From positions 2,604,001 through 2,668,000 of the forward strand of contig OZ245780.1 of assembly GCA_965227905.1 (NCBI GenBank): 64,000 nucleotides of DNA. Reading direction: 5' to 3'. The notes beneath the pieces are model-generated. The model saw nothing but the letters and a program-made list of their open reading frames with translations, was not told the origin of the DNA and made no database searches. A program made the translations under genes and the position numbers. This stretch comes from CBDDHT01 sp965227905 (lineage in GTDB: Bacteria; Pseudomonadota; Alphaproteobacteria; Rhizobiales; Methyloligellaceae). Positions 35,007-42,610 of this stretch are shown in pieces; positions within the stretch are counted from its first letter, which is position 1, and every line of letters starts with the position of its first letter.

Positions 35007-37613
35007 ATGCGGCCAGACATTCCCGATACCGGCTTTCCGCTGAGAAATTGGCTTGAGATATTCCACAGGCCTTATCGTCCGTTGATCGGCATTCTGCTCG
35101 GGATTGGCGCCATTCTGGGCGCGATCATGTATTTGAGTCTGGAGGTGATGGCGGCGGTCGTTCAGACATTCCTGATCGCTGCCGGCACGACGACGCTTCC
35201 TGATCAGGAGGTTGCCAACGCACATTGGCTCATCCGCTTCATCGTCGATGGTTTGGGTATCGACGCCAGCTGGGCGGTCGTGGTCTCGGTGCTTGCGGCT
35301 TTTGCCTTGGTGACGCTTCTGCAGGCGGTATTCCAGTATATGAACATTCGGTTCGAGGCATTGCTCGAGATCCGTTCCAAGAACGATATGGAGCGCGAAG
35401 TCCTGCTCAATCTGCTTCGGAAAGACGATCAGTTCTTTCACACGCATCCCGTTACCGAGATCACCAATCGGCTTTCGATGGATACATCATCCCTATATGA
35501 GCGCCGAAAGGATTTGTCGGATCTCTTCAATGCCTTTTTTCAAGGGTTGGGGATTTTGGTTTTCCTGGCGGCCGCACACTGGAGCATTGCTGTTGCGGCT
35601 CTGGTGTTCAGCCTCATCGCGATATTCGTTGCAAAATCGATGCTCGGCGATATGCGGATGCTGCACACGGATCGGATGCGCAGCGAGGACGATGTCAAGT
35701 CGGCGTTTGAAGACTATCTCGGTGCCGTTCCTGAATTGCAGATGGGCGCGCTCGAAGGCAAAACTTCAAGGAATCTAAGCTTTCTTCAGAAAGCGCGGCA
35801 AGTGGCATTCATGGGCATGACGATGCTCAACGGTCGCATGCAGGTTCTCTTTCAGACCAATCAGCTCGTGGCGCTCCTGGCGATTTTGGGGACACTGGCG
35901 TACGTCGTGTTCGCCCACGACTTCGAACTTTCGGACGGTTTCGTCGCCGTCGTCTTCGCCAGAATTCCGCTATTCTACGGTTACGTCGACGAAGTCGTGC
36001 GCACCGGCGTGCAATTCAATCTGGCACGGATCAGCTTCAATCGCTTGCTGGAGTATGAGACCGATCCACCCATGAAGGGGGATCCGACGATCAGCGCCCA
36101 GGCTGTGGCCTCGGCGCCCATATCGATCGAGAATGTCACCTATGCCTACACGCGAGGCGGTCAGATTCGCGGCGGCGCCGACGGCATATCTCTCGATATG
36201 AAGCCGCAGTCGCTCATCGTGTTCGTTGGCCCGTCAGGCTCCGGCAAGACAACGCTGACCCAATTGCTCATGGGCCGCATGCGGCCGGTTTCGGGCTCTA
36301 TTCGCGTTGGGGATGCGGAGCTGGAGCGCTTTGGGCCGGAGCAACGAGCCGAGCTTTATGGCTACATGCCGCAACGCCCGATGATCGTTGATGGAACGCT
36401 GGAGGAGAATCTTCGCTTCGGTCTCAACGAAGATAGCGGTCCTCGGGCGGCACCGTTCGACAGAGAGGCGATGGGCTGGATCGACAGCACCATGGTTGGT
36501 GAGTTCGCGCGCGATCAGGCGCTCAATCTCGCGCCGATGAACGCCCAAAAAGCAACTGAGCTCGCGGGCGATCTGAAGGGATTGCGTGAACAGCTGCGAA
36601 AGGCTGTCGAGAAGGATACCGGTGTAAGTGTTCGGGAGTTCTCGACTGCGGCGTTAGTCCCGCACCTGACGGTCCTTGAAAATTTGACGGCCAGCGCAGC
36701 CGACACCATGCGATTGATTCAGGACACGCATGCCGGCGTGCATGGTCCGACGCTGCACCGCCTCAGTGAGGTCGAACCCGCCGATGTCATTCTGCGTTTC
36801 GCACGTAGCGTCGTTGAACAGACATGGCAGTTGCTGGAACGTTGTGAGACGTTCGAGCGCTATGCTGAGCTGGCGCCATTTCCGATATCGCCGGCGGTGT
36901 GGGGCATACGGTCGGACCTTGTACGCATGGGGCCGATCGATGAGAGCGATCCGATGACGCGCGAGGATCTCATGCTCATCGGGCTGACAGCGATGCCTCG
37001 AGAAGCCGGTGCCGATGAGGTGTCACAGCTTGCCGGCGCGCTGGCAAAGGCGGCCCATTCCGAATTCGGGGATGTCGCTTCCGGTGCATTCGCCGACGCT
37101 CTGGAGCGCCTCGACCCCGCAGCATTGAACCGCCATCTGAGTTGGCGTGACAATCTGTTGTACGGCATTGCCGAGGTGACCAACACGCGCGGCGCAACCG
37201 AAGTCGACAATGTCCTGCTTGGCACGCTTTCGGATCATCCGCTGGATTCGGCCATCCTGCTCAGTGGCCTTTGTTACCGGGTCGGCCGCCAGGGCAAACG
37301 GCTGTCAGGCGGGCAACACAAGCTTGTCAGCCTTTGCCGGACCCTTCTGCAAGGCAATCCGGTCATGATCCTCGACGAGCCAACGGCCGGCCTCGATCCA
37401 AACAAGCGCAAGCACGTTCATAACCTCCTTCGCGAGGCAGCAACCGAGCGAACCATTATCACCATCACCCATGATGCAGAACTTGCCCAGATAGCCGATC
37501 AGGTCGTGATGATGAAGGACGGTCAGTTATGGGCGACCGGGACTTATGAGGAGCTGTCGCGCAGTGACGCGACGTTTCGGGAAGTGATAAAAGCGGAAGG
37601 GGAGGCGGACTGA
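35007..37613 (+). CDS. Fused ABC exporter (permease + ATPase) with a large insertion in the ATPase
   Basis: 868 aa. Type-1 exporter membrane domain (residues ~25-340; helices near PLIGILLGIGAILGAIMYLS and AAHWSIAVAALVFSLIAIFV). ATPase: Walker A GPSGSGKTT at 408-416, Q-loop Q456 (YMPQRPM), signature LSGGQ at 766-770, Walker B VMILDEPTAGLD at 786 on. Q-loop to signature spans about 310 residues instead of ~50-60, so ~240 extra residues lie inside the helical subdomain. The insert repeats ENL-like pieces (VLENLTASA, WRDNLLYGI). No peptidase-C39 domain. It is the first gene of the RiPP operon and its likely exporter. TGATG overlap with the next gene. Confidence 0.82.
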   Translation: MRPDIPDTGFPLRNWLEIFHRPYRPLIGILLGIGAILGAIMYLSLEVMAAVVQTFLIAAGTTTLPDQEVANAHWLIRFIVDGLGIDASWAVVVSVLAAFALVTLLQAVFQYMNIRFEALLEIRSKNDMEREVLLNLLRKDDQFFHTHPVTEITNRLSMDTSSLYERRKDLSDLFNAFFQGLGILVFLAAAHWSIAVAALVFSLIAIFVAKSMLGDMRMLHTDRMRSEDDVKSAFEDYLGAVPELQMGALEGKTSRNLSFLQKARQVAFMGMTMLNGRMQVLFQTNQLVALLAILGTLAYVVFAHDFELSDGFVAVVFARIPLFYGYVDEVVRTGVQFNLARISFNRLLEYETDPPMKGDPTISAQAVASAPISIENVTYAYTRGGQIRGGADGISLDMKPQSLIVFVGPSGSGKTTLTQLLMGRMRPVSGSIRVGDAELERFGPEQRAELYGYMPQRPMIVDGTLEENLRFGLNEDSGPRAAPFDREAMGWIDSTMVGEFARDQALNLAPMNAQKATELAGDLKGLREQLRKAVEKDTGVSVREFSTAALVPHLTVLENLTASAADTMRLIQDTHAGVHGPTLHRLSEVEPADVILRFARSVVEQTWQLLERCETFERYAELAPFPISPAVWGIRSDLVRMGPIDESDPMTREDLMLIGLTAMPREAGADEVSQLAGALAKAAHSEFGDVASGAFADALERLDPAALNRHLSWRDNLLYGIAEVTNTRGATEVDNVLLGTLSDHPLDSAILLSGLCYRVGRQGKRLSGGQHKLVSLCRTLLQGNPVMILDEPTAGLDPNKRKHVHNLLREAATERTIITITHDAELAQIADQVVMMKDGQLWATGTYEELSRSDATFREVIKAEGEAD

Positions 37614-38047
37614 TGAGCTTCGAAGAACGCCTGCATACCCTCCATAATTGCGAGTTCTTCAGCGCCGTTCCGGCATCCGATCTGTCGGCGCTTGCCGAGG
37701 TTCTGCATGAAGAACGTTATGCCGACGGCGAAACTGTCTGTAAGGCGCAGGATACTGGCGACCGGGTCTATCTGGTCATGAAAGGCGGCCTGGAAGTCGT
37801 GATTTCCGGTCACGAGGATGTCGTGCGCCGACTGGGACCGGGCGATCTATTCGGCGAGTACGGAATGTTCGATAGCGGATTAAGATCGGCGACAGTTACC
37901 TGCCATGAGGCGACAACGCTGTTGACACTTGACTACGCGCGTTTCCGGGCTTTCTTGCTCGATTTTCCGGAAACCATGCTGTCGATTTTCGGTGTAACGG
38001 TAACGCGGCTTCTCGCGCTTGAGCGCAAGGAAGGCCTTCGGGGTTAA
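37613..38047 (+). CDS. Stand-alone cyclic-nucleotide-binding domain protein
   Basis: 144 aa, essentially only a cNMP-binding (CAP effector-type) beta-roll: VYLVMKGGLEVVISG, the phosphate-binding cassette FGEYGMFDSGLRSATVTC with conserved Gly-Glu and the Arg of RSA, and a C-terminal helix. No DNA-binding or kinase part. Start overlaps the exporter stop (TGATG). It probably regulates the exporter or the peptide enzymes in response to a cyclic nucleotide, perhaps from the cyclase encoded at 32159-33883. CNB-domain partners are known for other peptide ABC exporters. Confidence 0.82.
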   Translation: MSFEERLHTLHNCEFFSAVPASDLSALAEVLHEERYADGETVCKAQDTGDRVYLVMKGGLEVVISGHEDVVRRLGPGDLFGEYGMFDSGLRSATVTCHEATTLLTLDYARFRAFLLDFPETMLSIFGVTVTRLLALERKEGLRG

Positions 38048-38270
38048 TTCTTTTTTTGCGCCATCTCGTTACAGGATAAATACATTCACGCATCTTGACG
38101 GAACCGTGATCGCCCCCCATTTCCGACGTGCCGGGGCAAGCGGCATTCTGAAGGCAAGTTTCAACTGAGTGATATGACATGGTTGCAGATCGTGCAGTCG
38201 TCACTTAGGGGATGATTTGTCTAAGGAATTTCGTTAAGGTTTCATCACAAACGCTTGATATTTTGACGTC

Positions 38271-38301
38271 GAAAACCGGGGGCGATCGAGAAACGGTTTT
38301 C
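38271..38301 (+). promoter_or_regulatory. Hairpin ahead of the radical SAM gene
   Basis: GAAAACCG (38271-38278) pairs with CGGTTTTC (38294-38301) around a 15-base loop. A second stem CTCGT/ACGAG (38307-38311, 38317-38321) ends 11 bases before the radical SAM ATG at 38333, which lacks a good ribosome site. The 285-base gap 38048-38332 therefore probably carries an internal promoter or leader that separates the exporter pair from the peptide genes. Confidence 0.4.
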
Positions 38302-38332
38302 GTTGTCTCGTAATGAACGAGTGGTTAGACCT

Positions 38333-39520
38333 ATGGCGCTGACTTTAGAGCAGTTCTTTGAGCGTATCGGCTATGTGACCATGAAGCTGACGCCGGGGTG
38401 CAATTTGAAGTGCACCTATTGCAATGTCGAAGCGGTCACACCCAAAACTCCCAAAATGGAAATCGAGCGGTTCAAGCGGATTGCTGATCTGCTCGTGAAA
38501 AACACCAAGAGCCACTTCATCGGCTTGGAATTCCATGGCGGTGAGCCTCTTTTGTTGTCGGACGAATGGTACGAGGAGGCGACATCCTACGGTCGCGCGC
38601 TCGCACGCGAACACAACAAGATCATCGAATTCCCGCTGGTGACAAACGGCACCATGCTGAGCGAAAAGCGGCTGAATCATCTCCGCAAGCTCGGCATCCG
38701 CCTCTGCATCAGCTGCGACGGACCTCCTGCCATCAATGATGAGCTCCGCGGTGCCGGCCAGCGCGTCGAACGCGCGCTCAAGCTTGTGCATGACCATCGC
38801 GCCGACAAGGGCGTGATTACCGTCCTCAGTCCATCCAATTGGAACCGTATGCCTGAGGTGATGGATTGGTTCGACGAGGTGGGTGTGCACGATTTTACCA
38901 TCAACTTCCTGCAGCCCCAGGGCCGCGGCATGGACAGCGACCTTCTTTCGGGCGAGCAGATGTTCAGTGCCATGCGTGACATCTTCGAGCATATGCATGC
39001 GAACGAGGTGAAAGTGCACGAAGCGGAAACTCTGCTTCGCGTGCAGCGTTATGCGGCGGGACGCGATCCTGCACCAAAGCTGCACTGTAGCGAATTCGGT
39101 TGTCAGGCTGGACGCACCTATGTGGCGGTGGATCATTTCGGCACCATGCATGCGTGCGGCACAGATCTGACCAACCATCCGATCGGTCATATCGATGCGC
39201 CGTTCAATGAGGGTGAATACAAGAAAACCCTGGAAAAATTGCACGACAAAGGTCCCTGGGTCATGCGTTGCTTCGATTGCGAAGCGAAGGAAATCTGTAA
39301 CCACGGATGCCCGACCACCGACTACAACTCGGACGAATTCAAAGAACACGAATGCAAGGCGACGAAACTGCTGTGGGATTATTTCAAAGCCAACAGCGAT
39401 CGCGTCTACGAACTTTTCGACCTCTATGCCGAACGTCGTCTCAAGCGGGAGCGCGAAGCGATTGCCAGAGATGGCGATAGGCGAGGGGGCGAACTGAATC
39501 CGGGGGCTCTCAGCAGCTGA
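38333..39520 (+). CDS. Radical SAM/SPASM peptide-modifying enzyme
   Basis: 395 aa from ATG 38333 (an upstream in-frame TTG at 38303 adds 10 residues). CxxxCxxC cluster motif at C23, C27, C30 (TPGCNLKCTYC), the GGEP-equivalent FHGGEPLLL for SAM, and a C-terminal SPASM region with many Cys: HCSEFGCQAG, MHACGTD, RCFDCEAKEICNHGCPTTDY, HECKAT. This architecture is shared with sulfatase maturases and with RiPP enzymes that cross-link aromatic side chains, including those making three-residue cyclophanes at W-x-N. It is followed 52 bases later by the precursor genes. The prediction that it acts on their W-x-N units is inference. Confidence 0.9.
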   Translation: MALTLEQFFERIGYVTMKLTPGCNLKCTYCNVEAVTPKTPKMEIERFKRIADLLVKNTKSHFIGLEFHGGEPLLLSDEWYEEATSYGRALAREHNKIIEFPLVTNGTMLSEKRLNHLRKLGIRLCISCDGPPAINDELRGAGQRVERALKLVHDHRADKGVITVLSPSNWNRMPEVMDWFDEVGVHDFTINFLQPQGRGMDSDLLSGEQMFSAMRDIFEHMHANEVKVHEAETLLRVQRYAAGRDPAPKLHCSEFGCQAGRTYVAVDHFGTMHACGTDLTNHPIGHIDAPFNEGEYKKTLEKLHDKGPWVMRCFDCEAKEICNHGCPTTDYNSDEFKEHECKATKLLWDYFKANSDRVYELFDLYAERRLKREREAIARDGDRRGGELNPGALSS

Positions 39521-39572
39521 TTACGACCGATTTGGTTGTTTGTGAGCACAGCAAAAAGAAGGGAGGTAGCAA

Positions 39573-39920
39573 GTGGCAATCCTCAGAAGCGTAGATGGTA
39601 AGTTCTTCGAGGTGCCTGACGACGAACTTGAGAAGTTCGAGGTTCCACCTGAAAAGGTGAAAAATGTCCTCGACGAGCTGGACGAGGAAGAAGGCCCGCA
39701 AATGGCCGGTCCGGCACCGGGAGGATCTCAATCTCCCCAGGTCGTTGTTCATGTATCCGGAGGACCGCCGCAAGGCGGAGCGCCGATGGGCGGACCGGAA
39801 GGTGGCGAAGAAGGCGATGATGCCGGTGTTCAGCCCTATCATCATAGTCGCCGCCGCCGTCGTTATTGGCGCAATCACTGGCGCAACTGCTGGCGGAATT
39901 GCTGGCGTAACTGCTACTAA
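39573..39920 (+). CDS. RiPP precursor peptide 1 (W-x-N-C repeat core)
   Basis: 115 aa, GTG start behind GGGAGG. The leader opens MAILRSVDGKFFEVPDDELE and continues through an acidic helix (DELDEEEG). A Gly/Pro-rich linker contains the conserved strand SPQVVVHVSGG, then DDAGVQPY, a basic run RRRRR, and the core YWRNHWRNCWRNCWRNCY as the very C terminus. Four 12-base DNA units encode W-R-N-H then W-R-N-C three times. No signal peptide. Leader, linker and core pattern plus flanking radical SAM and MNIO genes mark it as a RiPP substrate. No family I know matches. Confidence 0.88.
   Translation: MAILRSVDGKFFEVPDDELEKFEVPPEKVKNVLDELDEEEGPQMAGPAPGGSQSPQVVVHVSGGPPQGGAPMGGPEGGEEGDDAGVQPYHHSRRRRRYWRNHWRNCWRNCWRNCY
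39867..39914 (+). repeat. Four tandem 12-bp units encoding W-R-N-[H/C]
   Basis: Units begin at 39867, 39879, 39891 and 39903 (TGG CGN AAY TGC, first unit ending CAC). Third-position differences (CGC/CGG/CGT, AAC/AAT) with unchanged residues suggest selection on the protein. Confidence 0.9.
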
Positions 39921-40020
39921 ACCAAGCAAACCTCAGATCCGTTCGGTTGATGATGACTTGGGTTTCCTGTTAAGCCTTAAGAGCGGTCAGATCCAAACGG
40001 AGTAGGAAAGGAAGATAGTC

Positions 40021-40386
40021 GTGGCAATATTGCAAAGCGTTGACGGCAAGTTCTACGAAGTCTCAGACGAAGAGCTCGAGAAGTACGCCGTTGCGGAAGA
40101 CAAGGTCAATGAGCTGATGGGCGAAGCCGGCGGTCCCGAAGGACCTGGCGGCCCCGGCGGACCGGGCGGACCTGGCGGTCAGCAAGGTCCTGGCGCAAGC
40201 GCGTCCCCTCAGGTTGTTATCCATGTTTCATCGGGCCAGCCCGGTGGTGGACAGGATCAAGGCCCGCCCCAGGGTGCCGAAGGCGATCAGGCCGGCGTAC
40301 AGCCTTATGGGCGTCGTCGTCGCCGTCACTGGTGGCATAATTACTGGTCCAACTGCTGGCGCAATTGCTGGCGCAACTGCTACTAA
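40021..40386 (+). CDS. RiPP precursor peptide 2 (W-x-N-C repeat core)
   Basis: 121 aa, GTG start behind AGGAAAGGA, paralogous to precursor 1. Leader MAILQSVDGKFYEVSDEELE; Gly-Pro-rich linker with GGPGGPGGPGGQQGPG; conserved strand SPQVVIHVSSG; DQAGVQPY; basic run RRRRR; core HWWHNYWSNCWRNCWRNCY. Core units are W-H-N-Y, W-S-N-C, W-R-N-C, W-R-N-C and a final Tyr. The last nine residues WRNCWRNCY are identical in both precursors, while upstream units vary, which hints that the C-terminal units are the key product. Confidence 0.88.
   Translation: MAILQSVDGKFYEVSDEELEKYAVAEDKVNELMGEAGGPEGPGGPGGPGGPGGQQGPGASASPQVVIHVSSGQPGGGQDQGPPQGAEGDQAGVQPYGRRRRRHWWHNYWSNCWRNCWRNCY
40333..40380 (+). repeat. Four tandem 12-bp units encoding W-x-N-[Y/C]
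   Basis: Units start at 40333, 40345, 40357 and 40369, followed by TAC TAA. The arrangement (four units, Tyr, stop) matches precursor 1 exactly. Confidence 0.9.
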
Positions 40387-40529
40387 GCCAGCCGGACTTA
40401 ACCTCTATGCAGTCTTCGTGAGCAAATGCTCATGGAGGCTGCGAGAGGCCTTAACACACGCCGGTGCGTCGATCTCAGCCTGAGCAGGCATCACCTGAGG
40501 AGGGGTTGCAGCCCCAATCGGGAAGAAGA

Positions 40530-41801
40530 ATGAGCAGCACCGTACTATCCTCCCCCGGATTTCAGAACAAAGAGAGATTGACGATGCAAGGACTCCCTGC
40601 ATACGGGGCCGGTCTGGCCTATCGCGGCTTCTACCTGCCTGAACTGCTCGAGCATGGCGACTCGATTGATTTCCTCGAAGTCCCGACCGAAGACTATATC
40701 GTGCGGCCACGTCGGATCATGAATGACCCGACCGGTGAAATCCTGGAAGAGGTCATGAACGTCTTCCCATGCGTTGCGCACGGGATCTCGCTCTCCATCG
40801 GCTCCGTCGAGCCGATTGCTGCTCAGACACTCGCCGACTCGCGTACTTTCATGGACGAGACGGGGATGGTCGAATTCAGTGAGCATCTGACCTATCACCG
40901 CATGGACGATCGCGATCTGACCGTATTCATGTCCATGCCCTTCGAGGAGTCTGCGGCCCGTTGGTGCGCAAACCAGTACAATCGGGGCCGTGAGATCATC
41001 GGGCAGCCCTATGGTCTTGAGGTCGTGGCCTATTCCTTCCCAGTCGGCGGATCGCCCATGAAGGAAGTCGAATTTGTGAACCGTGTCTGCGAGTTGACCG
41101 ACTGCTGGTTGCTCCTTGATGTCGCCAATCTCTTCATCAATGGCGAGAACCACGGTTACGATCCCATTGAGTTCCTCGACAATCTGAATGGCGATCGCGT
41201 GCAGATGCTGCATGTCGCCGGCGGTCACTTCCAGGACGGCGAATGGCTGGACAGCCATAGTCAGCCTGTCCAGGAGGAGGTGTTCCAGCTTCTCGACGAA
41301 ACGCTGAAGCGGACGGCCGCGCGTGCGATCATTCTTGAGCGCGATGCTTTGCCCGAGGGCATGGAATCGGTTCTGAGCGATATCCAGCGTTCCAAGGAGA
41401 TCTTTCTCAAGCATCGTCCCGCTGAAGCGCCCGAAAGCGTGCTGGATTACATAAAAAATCCATGGCCGGTCAAAGAAGTGGTTCCCCCCATTGACCTTGC
41501 CGCGCTTCCTGGCGACATTGCCGGGATGCAGGCCTATCAGAAGGCGCTGGTTGACTGCGCTTTCGAAATGGCTGACGGTAAGCATGCAAATGAGAGCGCC
41601 GAACAGATCATTGCTCGTTTCCCGATATCGGACGAGTGGAAGGCACGCTGGCAGCAGATGGACTGGAAGCAGATGACGAAGCTTTCTGAAAAGCTGGGCC
41701 GTATCATCGAGGACGACAAGCAAATGGCACGTCGTTATCAGATGGCCGAGCTTGCCCAGTTCACCTATGGCTTCGGGCCAAAAGAAATGATTGGTCGCTG
41801 A
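40530..41801 (+). CDS. DUF692 / multinuclear non-heme iron oxidase (MNIO) with C-terminal extension
   Basis: 423 aa from ATG 40530 (GGAAG upstream; TTG 40506 and ATG 40584 are alternatives). TIM-barrel DUF692 motifs: GAGLAYRGFYLPELL, DFLEVPTEDY, H84 in VAHGISLSIGS, H119 in FSEHLTY, LLLDVANLFIN with D197, N207-H208 in GENHGYDP, H228 and H233 in LHVAGGHFQDG, and E270/D272 in ILERDA. These are the iron ligands of MbnB/TglH-type enzymes, which oxidise Cys in RiPP precursors. Residues ~300-423 are an extra helical part (MQAYQKALVDCAFEMADG) that may replace the separate partner protein of other MNIO systems. Confidence 0.88.
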   Translation: MSSTVLSSPGFQNKERLTMQGLPAYGAGLAYRGFYLPELLEHGDSIDFLEVPTEDYIVRPRRIMNDPTGEILEEVMNVFPCVAHGISLSIGSVEPIAAQTLADSRTFMDETGMVEFSEHLTYHRMDDRDLTVFMSMPFEESAARWCANQYNRGREIIGQPYGLEVVAYSFPVGGSPMKEVEFVNRVCELTDCWLLLDVANLFINGENHGYDPIEFLDNLNGDRVQMLHVAGGHFQDGEWLDSHSQPVQEEVFQLLDETLKRTAARAIILERDALPEGMESVLSDIQRSKEIFLKHRPAEAPESVLDYIKNPWPVKEVVPPIDLAALPGDIAGMQAYQKALVDCAFEMADGKHANESAEQIIARFPISDEWKARWQQMDWKQMTKLSEKLGRIIEDDKQMARRYQMAELAQFTYGFGPKEMIGR

Positions 41802-42576
41802 ATTGCCGCAGAACCCTTTCAGTCATGGCTTGCCGGGCGACTTGATCCCCAAGCTGAAGGGTGCGCTTGCGGAAGGCGAGACGGCGGCGAGCAGCGGGCT
41901 TGGCCTGGTGCTCGCGTCAGCCGTCGAGCGCCTGGCTGCGAAAGAGTCCTCGGTACTGACGCCCGGCGACAATGACACGCTTGTCTTCTTTGCCTCGACC
42001 AATGAAGAACTGCTGGGCGATTCTGCGCCGGTTGTTCCGATCGGGCAGAGCATTTCCGGTTTTGTCTATCTGACGGGTCAGACGACCGCTATGGACAAGG
42101 CGGCCGACAATCCAAAATATTTTGGCAAGGTCGACTCCTATCTGGCCGACAAGGCCGAGGAGGAACGTGAGGGGTATTCGAAGACCAAGGAGTATATTGC
42201 GGCGCCGATCGTGCGTGGCGATTCGGTCCTGGGCGTTCTGACTTTCGTCAATCGGCGTGACGCCGATGCGGATCGCTTCAGCAAGGAAGAAATCGCATTG
42301 GCCAGCCGCTATGCGGAGCTTTGCGGTGTTTTTCTCGACCATATCAGCCGTGTGGGAAGACAGGCTGCGGTGACTGCGAAGGCGCTAGAGACAGACTTCA
42401 GCGCCGCTCCACAAAAGAACTGGCTGGACTCACCTCTTATGACCGGAGACTCGGACCGTGATCAGGTAACACTGCGGGCTGAGATTGGCGCGTCACTGGA
42501 CCATCTGTCGGATACGGACCTCGAACTGGTGCGATCCCTCGTCGAGCGTTTGAGTGAAGAAAATCTGATTGCATGA
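41791..42576 (+). CDS. GAF-domain protein of the RiPP operon
   Basis: 261 aa if it starts at TTG 41791, overlapping the MNIO stop; TTG 41803 is another option and no strong ribosome site is visible. Residues ~45-200 form a GAF domain: VPIGQSISGFVYLTGQ, KEYIAAPIVRGDSVLGVLTF, SKEEIALASRYAELCGVFLD. No output domain follows, only a short helical tail (DTDLELVRSLVERLSEENLI). A ligand-sensing or scaffold partner for the modifying enzymes or peptidase is plausible; not known from other MNIO clusters to me. Confidence 0.75.
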   Translation: MVAELPQNPFSHGLPGDLIPKLKGALAEGETAASSGLGLVLASAVERLAAKESSVLTPGDNDTLVFFASTNEELLGDSAPVVPIGQSISGFVYLTGQTTAMDKAADNPKYFGKVDSYLADKAEEEREGYSKTKEYIAAPIVRGDSVLGVLTFVNRRDADADRFSKEEIALASRYAELCGVFLDHISRVGRQAAVTAKALETDFSAAPQKNWLDSPLMTGDSDRDQVTLRAEIGASLDHLSDTDLELVRSLVERLSEENLIA

Positions 42577-42610
42577 CGGTGGGTAGTCTCATAGACGGAG
42601 CAAGAGTGGC

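Noticed and set aside
39664..40005. Overlapping frame through precursor 1 reading a glycine-zipper-like ITGATAGGIAGVTATK
   Set aside because: It is the shifted reading of the W-R-N-C repeats; the same artefact appears at precursor 2 (40214-40483), and neither has a ribosome site or a typical start context.
40137..40200. Gly-Pro-Gly repeats in precursor 2 as a collagen-like protein
   Set aside because: Short linker within a small peptide whose ends match precursor 1; read as spacer between leader and core.
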